Shown here: positions 36,879 through 46,210 of the stretch, in pieces
Layout: each line of letters begins with the position of its first letter
How positions within the stretch are numbered: position 1 is the first letter of the stretch
Source: Sphingomonas sp. 28-66-16
Lineage (GTDB): Bacteria; Pseudomonadota; Alphaproteobacteria; Sphingomonadales; Sphingomonadaceae
NCBI GenBank assembly: GCA_002281485.1
Contig: NCGF01000004.1
Coordinates: forward strand, 62,001-126,000
DNA: 64,000 nucleotides
Direction of reading: 5' to 3'
Made by a program: the position numbers and the translations under genes
The notes under the pieces: model-generated
Databases searched by the model: none
Seen by the model: only the letters and a program-made list of their open reading frames with translations
What the model was told of the DNA's origin: nothing

Positions 36879-38116
36879 ATCGCCGTCCCCAGCGCCTCGG
36901 CGACGGTGAAAATATCCTTGTCGCCACGGCCACACAGGTTGGCGAGGATGATCTGGTCCTGGCGCATCGTCGGGGCGATCTTCGCCACCGCCGCGATCGC
37001 GTGCGCCGGCTCAAGCGCGGGGATGATGCCTTCGGTCCGGCAGAGCAACTGAAACGCGTCGAGCGCTTCGATGTCGGTGGCGCTGCTATATTCGACGCGG
37101 CCAATGTCTTTCAGCCAGGCGTGTTCCGGGCCGATGCCGGGATAGTCGAGCCCGGCCGAGATCGAATGCGCCTCTGTGATTTGGCCGTCTTCGTCCTGCA
37201 GCAGATAGGTCTTGTTGCCATGGAGCACGCCGGGGGACCCGCCCGCGAGGCTGGCGGCGTGTTCCTTGTCGAGCCCGTGGCCTGCGGCCTCCACGCCGAG
37301 CATCTTGACCTCGGGATCGTCGAGGAAGGGGTGGAACAGGCCGATCGCGTTGGAGCCACCACCGATGGCGGCGACCAGCAGATCGGGCAGGCGGTTGATG
37401 CGGGCGAGCATCTGCGCGCGCGCCTCCTTGCCGATCACGCTCTGGAAATCGCGGACGAGTTCGGGATAGGGGTGCGGCCCCGCCGCAGTGCCGATGATGT
37501 AGAAAGTGTCGTGGACGTTCGCGACCCAGTCGCGCAGCCCCTCGTTCATCGCGTCCTTGAGCGTCGCCGCACCACTCGTCACCGGGCGGACCTCGGCGCC
37601 GAGCAATTTCATGCGGAATACATTGGGCTGCTGCCGTTCGATATCGCGTGCACCCATATAGATGACGCAGGGCAGCCCGAAGCGCGCGCAGACGGTGGCA
37701 GTCGCCACGCCGTGCTGGCCCGCGCCCGTTTCTGCAATGATCCGCGTCTTGCCCATCCGGATCGCGAGCAGGATCTGGCCGATGCAATTGTTGATCTTGT
37801 GCGCGCCGGTGTGGTTGAGTTCGTCGCGCTTGAACCAGATTTGCGCGCCCATGCCCTCAGGCGCGCCGTTGCGGATTTCCTCGGTGAGCCGCTCGGCATA
37901 ATAAAGCGGGCTCGGGCGGCCGACATAATGTTCGAGCAGATCGTCGAACTGCGCATGAAAGGCGGGATCGGCCTTGGCGCGGTTATACTCGGCCTCGAGC
38001 TCGAGCACGAGCGGCATCAGCGTTTCGGCGACATAGCGCCCGCCGAATTGTCCGAAATGGCCGCGATCATCGGGCTGCGCGCGGAACGAGTTTGGCTGCG
38101 AAGGAGGTGCATTCAT
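36875..38116 (-). CDS. trpB: Tryptophan synthase beta chain
   Basis: TrpB (413 residues) condenses indole with serine using PLP. The Schiff-base lysine is K107 in [18 protein letters not shown] binds the cofactor phosphate; RDELNHTG and [12 protein letters not shown] are TrpB1-type signatures. Its ATG overlaps the trpF stop (ATGA). Confidence 0.98.
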   Translation of the reverse strand: MNAPPSQPNSFRAQPDDRGHFGQFGGRYVAETLMPLVLELEAEYNRAKADPAFHAQFDDLLEHYVGRPSPLYYAERLTEEIRNGAPEGMGAQIWFKRDELNHTGAHKINNCIGQILLAIRMGKTRIIAETGAGQHGVATATVCARFGLPCVIYMGARDIERQQPNVFRMKLLGAEVRPVTSGAATLKDAMNEGLRDWVANVHDTFYIIGTAAGPHPYPELVRDFQSVIGKEARAQMLARINRLPDLLVAAIGGGSNAIGLFHPFLDDPEVKMLGVEAAGHGLDKEHAASLAGGSPGVLHGNKTYLLQDEDGQITEAHSISAGLDYPGIGPEHAWLKDIGRVEYSSATDIEALDAFQLLCRTEGIIPALEPAHAIAAVAKIAPTMRQDQIILANLCGRGDKDIFTVAEALGTAI

Positions 38117-38751
38117 AATGACGAGCAGGCTTTAAGGAAGGCGGCGATCTTGTCCACAGCCTTGATGCCCGGCGCGCTTTCGACGCCCGACGAGACATCG
38201 ACCAGATCGGCGCCGGTCGCCGCGACCGCGTCGCCCACATTGATCGGATCGAGCCCCCCCGAAAGCGCCCAGGGCAAGCGGTGGATGATGCCCTCGAGCA
38301 GCGCCCAGTCGAACCTCACCCCCATGCCGCCGGGCAAACTCGCCCCGGGCGGGGTCTTGGCGTCGTAGAGCAGGCGGTCGGCCGCGCCGACAAAGCCGCG
38401 CGCCGCATCGAGATCGCCGCGCGCCCGAACGGCGATGGCGGCCCAGATATCGACCCCGCTCCGCGCGCCGAGCGCCGCGGCGCGTTCCGGAGCGGTATCG
38501 TGAAGCTGCAAGGCGGTCAGCTTGCCGGCCGCGATCGCCGCATCGACCAGTGCATCGTCGGGATCGACGAACACCCCGACCCGACCGACGCCATCAGGCA
38601 CGCGCTGGGCAAGCTGGGCGGCACGGCCAAAGGACAGGTGGCGCGGCGAGGGCGGGAAAAACACGAAGCCGACATGGGCGGCGCCATGCGCGATCGCGGC
38701 GTCGAGCGTCTCGGGCGTCGAAAGGCCGCAAATCTTGGCGCGCACGGGCAT
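38113..38751 (-). CDS. trpF: Phosphoribosylanthranilate isomerase
   Basis: TrpF (212 residues) carries out the Amadori rearrangement in tryptophan synthesis. The catalytic cysteine is in [11 protein letters not shown] and the catalytic aspartate in [24 protein letters not shown] lies between. It opens the trpFB-(small membrane protein)-trpA-accD-folC unit, 42 bp downstream of a VOC-family gene on the same strand. trpD and trpC are not in the window. Confidence 0.97.
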   Translation of the reverse strand: MPVRAKICGLSTPETLDAAIAHGAAHVGFVFFPPSPRHLSFGRAAQLAQRVPDGVGRVGVFVDPDDALVDAAIAAGKLTALQLHDTAPERAAALGARSGVDIWAAIAVRARGDLDAARGFVGAADRLLYDAKTPPGASLPGGMGVRFDWALLEGIIHRLPWALSGGLDPINVGDAVAATGADLVDVSSGVESAPGIKAVDKIAAFLKACSSL

Positions 38752-38793
38752 TGCCGCCTCATTGCCGCGCCGCGCCGCAATGGCAAGCGCCAG

Positions 38794-39147
38794 TCAGGCG
38801 TCGCCGGGATCGCAGACGTGCCAGAGCACGCCCGCCGGATCGACCAAGAAGCCGACACGGATGCCCCAGGCCTGCATCTCGGGCGGCTTGGGTTCGCGCA
38901 CGCCGAAGCGCTCGACCAACCCCTCGGTGCGCCGCCACCACGCGTCGAGATCGGACACAAACAGCTGGTGCATCGAATTGCCGGCCCAATCCTCGACATA
39001 ATAATTCTGCAGCAGCAGCCCGGCACCGTCGAAATCGAAGATCGCAATGCTGTCGTCATGATAGCCAATCGTGAAACCGATCGCTTCGTAAAACGCCTTC
39101 GATTGTTCGAAATTCCGGGCCGGAACGAAGGGCCGGATCAGGGCCAT
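38794..39147 (-). CDS. VOC (glyoxalase/bleomycin resistance fold) protein
   Basis: A single-domain protein of 117 residues. ARNFEQSKAFYEAIGFTIGY is the first beta-alpha-beta unit, HQLFVSDLDAWW the middle and GFLVDPAGVLWHV the end of the fold, with candidate metal ligands among H92-region and E/H residues not all conserved. Substrate is unknown. It lies 4 bp after the methyltransferase gene on the same strand, so the pair is co-transcribed. Confidence 0.85.
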   Translation of the reverse strand: MALIRPFVPARNFEQSKAFYEAIGFTIGYHDDSIAIFDFDGAGLLLQNYYVEDWAGNSMHQLFVSDLDAWWRRTEGLVERFGVREPKPPEMQAWGIRVGFLVDPAGVLWHVCDPGDA

Positions 39148-39151
39148 CGGC

Positions 39152-39751
39152 TCATATCACGCCAGGCACGAATCGCGCGACGCGCGCGGCATAACGATCA
39201 TAGGCGTTGCCGAATTCGGCACGGAGTATCCTTTCCTCGCTGGCGACGCGCAGCCACGTCGCGGCGGCATAGACGGGCGCCGCCAGCAGCAGCGCCGCCC
39301 CATGGCCGTAGGCGAGCGCCATCGCCACCATGAACATCGCGAGCGCGACGTAGATCGGGTTGCGAACATAGGCGAACGGCCCGCCCGTCACGAGTTCGGC
39401 ATCGCCCCGGGTCCGCGCCACCAGCGCCCAGTTGCTGCCCATCGTTCGCGACGACCAGTCGAACAGCGCCGCTGCGCCGAGCATCAGCACGAGCACCGCA
39501 GCCGCCGGGATCAATGCGCGTGCCGAGAGCGGCGGCAGCGTGACCTCGACGGGGCCAAGCCCGGCCAAGCCGATTCCCACGGCCTGCAAGGCGATCCACA
39601 ACATCGATCGATTATCGCGCTTGCCGCCCGCCACGCGCGGCCCGCGTCGCCCGCGCCACCACGCCGCGGCAAGTGCCGCCGTAAAGGCGGCGGTGCCGAC
39701 ACCAAAGGCAATCATCGCGGGGTAACCGATTGGAGTGTGTGGAAACGCCAT
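39152..39751 (-). CDS. Isoprenylcysteine carboxyl methyltransferase-like membrane protein
   Basis: The ATG at 39751 gives 199 residues with about five hydrophobic segments. The C-terminal catalytic core is seen as LVTGGPFAYVRNPIYVALAM and ASEERILRAEFGNAYDRYAARV, the SAM-binding and substrate motifs of the ICMT/phospholipid methyltransferase superfamily. In bacteria these methylate or otherwise modify lipids or small molecules; substrate is unknown. The upstream frame to 40009 only shadows the M1 peptidase gene. Confidence 0.85.
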   Translation of the reverse strand: MAFPHTPIGYPAMIAFGVGTAAFTAALAAAWWRGRRGPRVAGGKRDNRSMLWIALQAVGIGLAGLGPVEVTLPPLSARALIPAAAVLVLMLGAAALFDWSSRTMGSNWALVARTRGDAELVTGGPFAYVRNPIYVALAMFMVAMALAYGHGAALLLAAPVYAAATWLRVASEERILRAEFGNAYDRYAARVARFVPGVI

Positions 39752-39810
39752 ATATTTTTCCGGGTGTGTCGCCTGAACAATACGCCTGTCGCGGCGCGAT
39801 GCAAGGTCGA

Positions 39811-41589
39811 TCAGCCACCCGCGCGCTGTGCCGCGTGCATCTCCTCGACCGCGATCGAGCGCTTGAGCACGCGCGCCATCGGGTCGATCACGACATGGGC
39901 CCCGTCCGGAACCGCGACCTCGCCGGCGCCGTCCGTCATCGCGACCCGGATCAGTTGTTCGCCGATCTGAATTTCGATCGGCATCGGGAAGGGCCCGGGC
40001 GCCGTCCATCGCAGCGACACGCCGCCCGGGTGGCGAACAGCTTCGAGTTCCGGCAGCGCGGCGTTGCGAATATAGACATCGAAGAACCAGCGATAATCCT
40101 TGCCGGTCACGGCGGCGACGATCGCCTCGAACTCGGCGGTCGAGCCATAACGTGGCCGGAAATTCCCCGGCTTCGGGTCGGGCCGCCCATAGACGAGCCG
40201 CCGGGTTGCATCGAAGAACGCGGCGTCGCCGATCAGCCAGCGCAGCGTATGGAGCGTCCAGCTGCCCTTGTAGTAGATATCGGCGCCGGGGCCACCGCGA
40301 TCGTTTTCATAGACATCTTCTTCGCTCCGCACCGCGCCCGATACCAAAGGTGCGCGGTTGACGATCTTGCCGCGCTGCGCATCCATCATCGTCGCATAGC
40401 GCGCCGCGCCCTCGCGCCAGCGCCCGTAGAGCGGCTGCATATATTGCGCGAACCCCTCGTGAAGCCAATAATCGTCCCAGTTCGCGGCAGTGAGCTGATT
40501 GGCGAACCATTCATGCGCGAATTCATGCTCGAACAGCCAGTCGAAGCCCTCGATCGCCTTGGCATAGCCATTGCCGTAGGCGTTGATCGTCTGGTGCTCC
40601 ATGCCGAGATGCGGGGTCTCGACGACGCCGACTTTCTCGTCGCCGAAGGGATAGGGACCGATCATGCTCTCGAAAAAATCGAGCGTCGGCGCGAACTCGG
40701 CGAACAGCCTGGCCGCCTTGTCGTGCTCGCCGGGCAGATACCAATAGAACATCGGAATGCTGTTGCCGAAACGGCTCTTGTAGCTGCCCGAGATCACCTC
40801 ATAAGGCCCGACCGCGAGCGCGATGCCATAGGTATTGGGATGCTTGACCCGCCAGTGCCAGGTCGATCGTCCGCCCGACGTCCGATCGACCCCGAGCAGC
40901 ACGCCGTTCGACGGCGCCGAGAGGCCCTTTGGGACGGTGATATGCAGATCGACCACGCCGGGTTCGCCGGTCGGGAAATCGAGGCACGGCCAGAACAGGT
41001 CGCAGCCATAGCCCTCCGCCGTCGTCGCGACCCACGGCTTCCCGTCACGGGTCTTCGTCCAGACCATGCCGTCGTCCCAGGGCGGGTTGGCCGCCACGTG
41101 CGGCGTGCCGGCATAGCTGATGCGTGCCGTCACGCGCTGGCCGGGCGCCAGCGGGACGGGCAGTCTGATCGTCAGCCGGCCTTCGGGATTCGACCAGGCG
41201 GCAGGCTTGAGGGGCGCGCCGTCGATACTGATCGCCGACACCGGCAAGTTGCGATCGAGATCGATCAGCAAGCGATCGAGCGGTGCCCGCGTCTTGAAAA
41301 CCAGGATCGCCGTGCCGACCAGCAACTGGCGCTCGGGAAACACGTCGAACGACAGATCGGCGCTTTCGAAATCGAGCGCTGCCTGGACAGGATCGATCGG
41401 GCCGCCCGATCGTTGAGTCTGGGCGGTAAGCGGCGGCTGCCCCTTGTCGGGCATTGAGGCGGCGGGCGTCGCCCCGGCGCAAAGCGCGAGACAAGATCCG
41501 ATGATTTTCGCTCGGCGATTGATGCGCCGCGCGCGCTTACCATATAGATAGGAAAGGGCACCCCGTTCGGGTGCCGTCGGAGACTTCAT
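39811..41589 (-). CDS. M1 family metallopeptidase (secreted aminopeptidase)
   Basis: A gluzincin of 592 residues with a basic N-terminus and hydrophobic signal (KIIGSCLALCAGATPAAS, about residues 28-45), so it probably acts in the periplasm. Zinc ligands are H355 and H359 in HEFAHEW with E378 in LHEGFAQY; LGMEHQTI replaces the GAMEN exopeptidase motif. The start codon at 41589 shares bases with the lon ATG (CATG), so its promoter and ribosome binding site (AGGA 10 bases upstream) would lie inside lon. No later in-frame start leaves the signal peptide intact. Confidence 0.9.
   Translation of the reverse strand: MKSPTAPERGALSYLYGKRARRINRRAKIIGSCLALCAGATPAASMPDKGQPPLTAQTQRSGGPIDPVQAALDFESADLSFDVFPERQLLVGTAILVFKTRAPLDRLLIDLDRNLPVSAISIDGAPLKPAAWSNPEGRLTIRLPVPLAPGQRVTARISYAGTPHVAANPPWDDGMVWTKTRDGKPWVATTAEGYGCDLFWPCLDFPTGEPGVVDLHITVPKGLSAPSNGVLLGVDRTSGGRSTWHWRVKHPNTYGIALAVGPYEVISGSYKSRFGNSIPMFYWYLPGEHDKAARLFAEFAPTLDFFESMIGPYPFGDEKVGVVETPHLGMEHQTINAYGNGYAKAIEGFDWLFEHEFAHEWFANQLTAANWDDYWLHEGFAQYMQPLYGRWREGAARYATMMDAQRGKIVNRAPLVSGAVRSEEDVYENDRGGPGADIYYKGSWTLHTLRWLIGDAAFFDATRRLVYGRPDPKPGNFRPRYGSTAEFEAIVAAVTGKDYRWFFDVYIRNAALPELEAVRHPGGVSLRWTAPGPFPMPIEIQIGEQLIRVAMTDGAGEVAVPDGAHVVIDPMARVLKRSIAVEEMHAAQRAGG
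41519..41548 (+). promoter_or_regulatory. Possible lon promoter
   Basis: TTGATG at 41519-41524 and TATAGA at 41543-41548 are 18 bp apart and lie 40 bp before the lon ATG, inside the 5' part of the M1 peptidase gene. Each matches its sigma-70 box in four of six bases. A heat-shock promoter could exist as well but was not recognised. Confidence 0.3.
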
Positions 41590-44008
41590 GACCCATTCCT
41601 ACCCTGTATTGCCGCTCCGCGACATCGTCGTCTTCCCGCACATGATCGTGCCGCTGTTCGTCGGTCGCGACAAGTCGGTCGCCGCGCTCGAAGCGGCGAT
41701 GAACGACACCAAGGAAATTTTCCTCGTCGCGCAGCTCGATCCGAGCGAGGACGACCCCGACCGCGACGATCTCTACGACATCGGCGTGACCGCCACCGTC
41801 TTGCAATTGCTCAAGCTGCCCGATGGCACTGTGCGCGTGCTGGTCGAAGGCAAACGGCGGGCGCGGCTCGAATCGCTGATCGCGCAGGACGGGTATCTCA
41901 TCGCCGAAGCCCAACTCCTCGAGGCCGATGACGAAGAAGGCGCCGAGGAACTCGCCGCCGTCGGCCGCGAAATGGCAGCGCTGATGCGCTCGGTGGTCGA
42001 TCAGTTCGAAAACTACGCCAAGCTCAACCGTAAACTGCCGGCCGAGACGGCGGTGCAACTCGGCGAGATCGACGATCCCGCGCGCCTTGCCGATGCGATC
42101 GCCGCCAACATCCAGGTCAAGGTGGCCGACAAGCAATCGTTGCTGATAGAAGCCGATCCGCAAAAGCGCCTCGAAATGGTGTTCGCCTTCATGGAGGGCG
42201 AGCTCGGGGTGCTGCAGGTCGAGAAGAAAATCCGCAGCCGCGTGAAGCGCCAGATGGAGAAGACCCAGCGCGAATATTATCTCAACGAGCAGTTGAAGGC
42301 GATCCAGCGCGAGCTGGGCAACGAAGGCGAGGAAGGCGAGGGCGACGAGATCGCCGAGCTGACCCAGAAGATCGCCACGCTCAAACTGTCGAAGGAAGCC
42401 CGCACCAAGGCGACGCAGGAGCTCAAGAAGCTCAAGACGATGGCACCGATGTCCGCCGAGGCGACGGTCGTGCGCAACTATCTCGACGTGCTGCTGGGGC
42501 TTCCCTGGGGCAAGAAGTCGAAGCTCAAGAAGGACATCGAGGCGGCCCAGGCGGTGCTCGACGAGGACCATTATGCGCTCGAAAAGGTCAAGGACCGGAT
42601 CGTCGAATATCTCGCGGTGCAGGCGCGCACCAACAAGCTGAAGGGCCCGATCCTGTGCCTGGTCGGCCCCCCGGGCGTCGGCAAGACCAGCCTCGGCAAG
42701 TCGATCGCCAAGGCGTGCGGGCGCGAATTCGTGCGCCAGTCGCTGGGCGGGGTGCGTGACGAAGCCGAGATTCGCGGGCATCGGCGGACCTATATCGGGT
42801 CGCTGCCGGGCAAGATCGTCACCAATCTGCGCAAGGCAGGGACCAGCAACCCGTTGTTCCTGCTCGACGAGATCGACAAGCTCGGCCAGGATTTCCGCGG
42901 CGATCCGGCATCGGCATTGCTCGAGGTGCTCGATCCTGAGCAGAATTCGAAGTTCCAGGACCATTATCTGGAAATCGACATCGACCTGTCCGACGTGATG
43001 TTCGTGACGACCGCGAACACGCTCAACCTTCCCCAGCCGCTGCTCGACCGGATGGAAATCATCCGCCTCGAAGGCTATACCGAGGACGAGAAGGTCGAGA
43101 TCGCCGAGCGGCATCTGATCGCCAAGCAGATCGAGGCGCACGGCCTGAAGCCCGGCGAGTTCGAGCTGACCAACGAAGGCCTCCGCGCGCTGATCCGCTA
43201 TTATACGCGCGAGGCCGGCGTCCGCACGCTCGAGCGCGAGATCGCCCGGCTGGCGCGCAAGGCGCTGCGCCGCATCCTCGAAGGCAAGATGGAGAGCGTG
43301 GTGATCACCGCGGATAACATCGCCGAATATGCGGGTGTCCAGAAATATCGCTTCGGCATGGGCGAGGAGGAGCACCAGATCGGTGCCGTGACGGGCCTCG
43401 CCTGGACCGAAGTTGGCGGCGAATTGCTCACGATCGAGAGCGTCACCGTGCAGGGCAAGGGGCTGGTGCGCACCACCGGCAAGCTCGGCGACGTGATGAA
43501 GGAATCGGTCGAGGCGGCGATGAGCTTCGTCAAGGCGCGCGCGCCGACCTATGGCATCAAGCCGAGCATTTTCGCGCGCAAGGACATTCACGTTCATCTG
43601 CCCGAGGGCGCGGTGCCGAAGGACGGGCCGAGCGCGGGCATCGGGCTGGTCACGTCGATCGTCTCGACGCTGACCGGGGTGCCCGTGCGGCGCGATGTGG
43701 CGATGACCGGCGAGGTCACGCTGCGCGGCCGGGTCCTGCCGATCGGCGGGCTGAAGGAAAAACTGCTGGCGGCGATGCGCGGTGGCATCACGACGGTGCT
43801 GATCCCTGAGGAAAACGAGAAGGACCTGGTCGAAATCCCGGCGAATATTCGCGAAGGCCTCAAGATCATTCCGATCCGTCATGTCGACGAGGCATTGCGC
43901 TTGGCACTCACCGAGCCGCTGACCGCGATCGACTGGAGCGATGCCGATGAACTCGCCGCATTGCCCCCGACCGGGGTGACCCCGGTGGGTGGCGAAGTGC
44001 ATCACTAG
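41588..44008 (+). CDS. lon: ATP-dependent protease La
   Basis: Lon (806 residues) degrades misfolded and regulatory proteins in the cytoplasm. It starts [18 protein letters not shown], the usual Lon N-domain entry. The Walker A motif GPPGVGKTS is near residue 360 and DEIDKLG is in Walker B. The protease dyad is S682 in PKDGPSAG and K725 in GGLKEK. GGAG lies 7 bases before the ATG. HU and tRNA-Val follow, an order common in this group. Confidence 0.98.
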   Translation: MTHSYPVLPLRDIVVFPHMIVPLFVGRDKSVAALEAAMNDTKEIFLVAQLDPSEDDPDRDDLYDIGVTATVLQLLKLPDGTVRVLVEGKRRARLESLIAQDGYLIAEAQLLEADDEEGAEELAAVGREMAALMRSVVDQFENYAKLNRKLPAETAVQLGEIDDPARLADAIAANIQVKVADKQSLLIEADPQKRLEMVFAFMEGELGVLQVEKKIRSRVKRQMEKTQREYYLNEQLKAIQRELGNEGEEGEGDEIAELTQKIATLKLSKEARTKATQELKKLKTMAPMSAEATVVRNYLDVLLGLPWGKKSKLKKDIEAAQAVLDEDHYALEKVKDRIVEYLAVQARTNKLKGPILCLVGPPGVGKTSLGKSIAKACGREFVRQSLGGVRDEAEIRGHRRTYIGSLPGKIVTNLRKAGTSNPLFLLDEIDKLGQDFRGDPASALLEVLDPEQNSKFQDHYLEIDIDLSDVMFVTTANTLNLPQPLLDRMEIIRLEGYTEDEKVEIAERHLIAKQIEAHGLKPGEFELTNEGLRALIRYYTREAGVRTLEREIARLARKALRRILEGKMESVVITADNIAEYAGVQKYRFGMGEEEHQIGAVTGLAWTEVGGELLTIESVTVQGKGLVRTTGKLGDVMKESVEAAMSFVKARAPTYGIKPSIFARKDIHVHLPEGAVPKDGPSAGIGLVTSIVSTLTGVPVRRDVAMTGEVTLRGRVLPIGGLKEKLLAAMRGGITTVLIPEENEKDLVEIPANIREGLKIIPIRHVDEALRLALTEPLTAIDWSDADELAALPPTGVTPVGGEVHH

Positions 44009-44032
44009 GAAAGTCGCGATTCCGCCGTGCCA

Positions 44033-44054
44033 ATTCGCCCCGATTGGGGCGAAT
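44033..44054. terminator. Hairpin after lon, possible terminator
   Basis: ATTCGCCCC (44033-44041) and GGGGCGAAT (44046-44054) form a perfect 9-bp stem with a 4-base loop, 24 bp after the lon stop. The stem is followed by atgacggatttgtttt, not a clean T run, so termination may be partial or the hairpin may protect the 3' end. Confidence 0.55.
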
Positions 44055-44068
44055 ATGACGGATTTGTT

Positions 44069-44098
44069 TTGACAGGCTCCCAGCCGCAAGCGCTATTG
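44069..44098 (+). promoter_or_regulatory. Promoter of the HU gene
   Basis: A perfect TTGACA -35 box is at 44069-44074, just after the lon hairpin. The -10 is weak: CTATTG at 44093-44098 gives an 18-bp spacer. Transcription would start about 65 bases before the HU start codon. Confidence 0.55.
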
Positions 44099-44168
44099 GG
44101 ATTCCGGCGGAAAAGCCGCGACTCATTCAAGTTATATCGATCAAGATTAAAAGCAGGGGTTTTCCGAT

Positions 44169-44441
44169 ATGAACAAACAGGAATTGATCGGCACGGTGGC
44201 TGATGCCTCGGGTCTGACCAAGGGTGATGCAAGCAAGGCCGTCGAAGCGGTGTTCGAAGCAATTTCGACTGCCTTGACCAAGGGGGATGAAGTTCGCCTC
44301 GTCGGCTTCGGCACGTTTTCGGTCAGCAAGCGTAAGGCCTCGACGGGGCGCAACCCGCGCACCGGCGAGCCGATGACGATCAAGGCGTCGTCGCAGCCGA
44401 AGTTCAAGGCCGGCAAGGGCCTCAAGGACTCGGTCAACTGA
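44169..44441 (+). CDS. hup: HU family DNA-binding protein
   Basis: A histone-like protein of 90 residues that bends and compacts DNA as a dimer. It has the full HU pattern: NKQELIGTVADASGLTKGDA, the FGTFSV hinge, and GRNPRTGEPMTIKAS at the tip of the DNA-binding arm with its intercalating proline. A strong intrinsic terminator lies 38 bp after the stop, so it is transcribed alone. Confidence 0.97.
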   Translation: MNKQELIGTVADASGLTKGDASKAVEAVFEAISTALTKGDEVRLVGFGTFSVSKRKASTGRNPRTGEPMTIKASSQPKFKAGKGLKDSVN

Positions 44442-44479
44442 TCACGGTGATCTGATCGCCGTTCGCTACAGAAACAAAG

Positions 44480-44515
44480 CCCGCGCCCGAGTCGATCGGG
44501 CGCGGGTTGTTTTTT
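44480..44515 (+). terminator. Intrinsic terminator of the HU gene
   Basis: CCCGCGCCCGA (44480-44490) pairs with TCGGGCGCGGG (44496-44506) around a 5-base loop, followed by TTGTTTTTT. A GC-rich 11-bp stem plus T run is a textbook rho-independent terminator. Confidence 0.93.
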
Positions 44516-44674
44516 GGGCGGGACGGGTGAAGCTGCTTGCATTGGACGAATGCGCTCGGGCGGTCGGATGGCGCGGCCGATGAGTCGAGCCGAAACATCC
44601 TGCTCGGCGGCGCCGCGTCGAGCCTAGACAGATTCTCAAAGCTCGCTTATGGGCTTGCCTTCCGAATTCAGTTC

Positions 44675-44749
44675 GGGCGCGTAGCTCAGTGGTAGAGCAC
44701 TGTGTTCACACCGCAGGGGTCGCTGGTTCAATCCCAGCCGCGCCCACCA
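44675..44749 (+). tRNA. tRNA-Val (anticodon CAC)
   Basis: The 75-base cloverleaf is complete. Acceptor arms GGGCGCG (44675-44681) and CGCGCCC (44739-44745) pair fully. The D stem is GCTC/GAGC, the anticodon stem CTGTG/CGCAG with loop TTCACAC, so the anticodon at 44707-44709 is CAC, reading GTG valine codons. The T stem is GCTGG/CCAGC with TTCAATC loop. The terminal ACCA is encoded. No repeated tRNA end marking an integrated element is seen nearby. Confidence 0.96.
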
Positions 44750-44803
44750 TCCCCAGGCCTTGAGGGAAGTCGCTCGCCGGAGCGCTTCGAGCTCGGCGCA
44801 TCG

Positions 44804-46210
44804 TCATTCCAGGCCGAGCGCCTTCAGATCGACTGCCGCTGCCGCGAGCTCGGCCCGAGCCACGATCTGGCGATACGCCGCGTCGAGCTGGCGGACGCTG
44901 GCGTCTGCGGCGGCTTCTTCGCGGACGTTTACCAGGAAAAAGTCGCTGGCGCCCATGGTGAAGCGTCGGCGCTCGGCCTGCGCCATCTTCGCGGCGCGAT
45001 CCTGCTCGGCTTCGACCAGCGTCCGCAACCGTTCGGTTGCCTGCACGTCGATCGCGAGCGCATCGAGTGCGTTGACGATCGACTCCTCGGTCTGCTGGCG
45101 ACGCCGCCGAAGCGCGTCTATCTCGGCGCTCGTCGCGTCGATTCGCCCCTTGGCGACACGGCGCTGAAGTGGCAGCGAGAAGCTCAGGCCCACCTTTGTC
45201 TCGGTGCCGACCCGCGATCGTCCTCCCAACCCGATCGGTCCGATATCTTGCGAGGCTTCGAGCTTCAGATCGAGCCGGGGACGGAGCGCGTTGCGATCGA
45301 GGTCGAGCCTGGTCGCTGCCTGATCGAGGCGCAGATCGATCTGCGCCAGATCGGGGCGCGCCGCCAGCATCGCGCGCGGGTCGCCGATCGGCCGCGGGAT
45401 CGCGACAAGGCTGTTCGGCAGGCGCGCCGGGTCTGGCTGCATCGGTGCGCCACGGGCATCGCGCAAGAATAGTGACAGGGCATTCGCCGCCGTCGCCAGC
45501 TCCTGTTCGGCGCGCGCCACCAGCGTTTCGCGGCGCAGGATGTTCTGTTCATTCTCGGTGAGGATGATACTCGGTCGTGCGCCGAGCTCGACCTGGCGCT
45601 CGAATCCCGTCTGGCGCTGTCGCGCGAGGTTCAGCAGGTCGCGATAGACGCTGAGGCGAAGCCCTGCCACGACCCACTGGTTATAGGCACCGATCGCCCG
45701 GCGCTGGACCGCGATGGCCGTCAACAGCCGCTCGGTCTCGGCGATGTCGACATCGGTGCGTGCCAGCAGGCGCCCGGCCCGGCGATCGTCGATCGCCCGG
45801 TCGCGCAGCAGCGACAGCAACGCCCCGACCTTGATCTCGCCGAGCTGATTGGTGAACCGGTCGTCCTCATAGATCGGAAAATCGCCGCGCGACACGCGGT
45901 AGCCGCCGTACAGGCTGCCGCCCCAGTTCTCGATCGGGCGCGTGATCGTGCCGGCGGCATAGCTGCCGTCATAATAGCCCGACAGCCGCGTCTCCGCTTC
46001 GCCCTTGACGATCGTGTCGAACGCGCCCTCCGCCGAAAGCGCCTTGCCTTGGGCCTGGCGCACTTTGGCGACCGCTTCGAGGATCTGCGGCACGTGGCGA
46101 CGCGACGACTGCAGCACCTCGTCAAGCGTCAGCGGTGCTTGGGCCGCTGCGGGGAGGGGCAGCAGCGCGGCAGCAATCAGGGCGCAAAACGCCACGAGGC
46201 TATTTCGCAT
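44804..46210 (-). CDS. TolC-like outer membrane efflux protein
   Basis: The start at 46210 gives 468 residues with a signal peptide (RNSLVAFCALIAAALLPLPAAAQA). PLTLDEVLQSSRRHVPQILEAVAKV is the first of the paired helical OEP repeats, and long alpha-helical stretches fill the protein, as in TolC trimers that form an outer-membrane channel and periplasmic tunnel. Its start overlaps the HlyD-like gene by 11 bp; it is third in the operon. Confidence 0.88.
   Translation of the reverse strand: MRNSLVAFCALIAAALLPLPAAAQAPLTLDEVLQSSRRHVPQILEAVAKVRQAQGKALSAEGAFDTIVKGEAETRLSGYYDGSYAAGTITRPIENWGGSLYGGYRVSRGDFPIYEDDRFTNQLGEIKVGALLSLLRDRAIDDRRAGRLLARTDVDIAETERLLTAIAVQRRAIGAYNQWVVAGLRLSVYRDLLNLARQRQTGFERQVELGARPSIILTENEQNILRRETLVARAEQELATAANALSLFLRDARGAPMQPDPARLPNSLVAIPRPIGDPRAMLAARPDLAQIDLRLDQAATRLDLDRNALRPRLDLKLEASQDIGPIGLGGRSRVGTETKVGLSFSLPLQRRVAKGRIDATSAEIDALRRRRQQTEESIVNALDALAIDVQATERLRTLVEAEQDRAAKMAQAERRRFTMGASDFFLVNVREEAAADASVRQLDAAYRQIVARAELAAAAVDLKALGLE

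Noticed and set aside
41537-44089. 850-codon minus-strand frame opposite lon
   Set aside because: Antisense shadow of lon; starts beyond the lon stop with no ribosome binding site and no domain.
44675-44749. tRNA-Val as an integration site for a mobile element
   Set aside because: No integrase, no repeat of the tRNA 3' end and no composition change were seen on either side.
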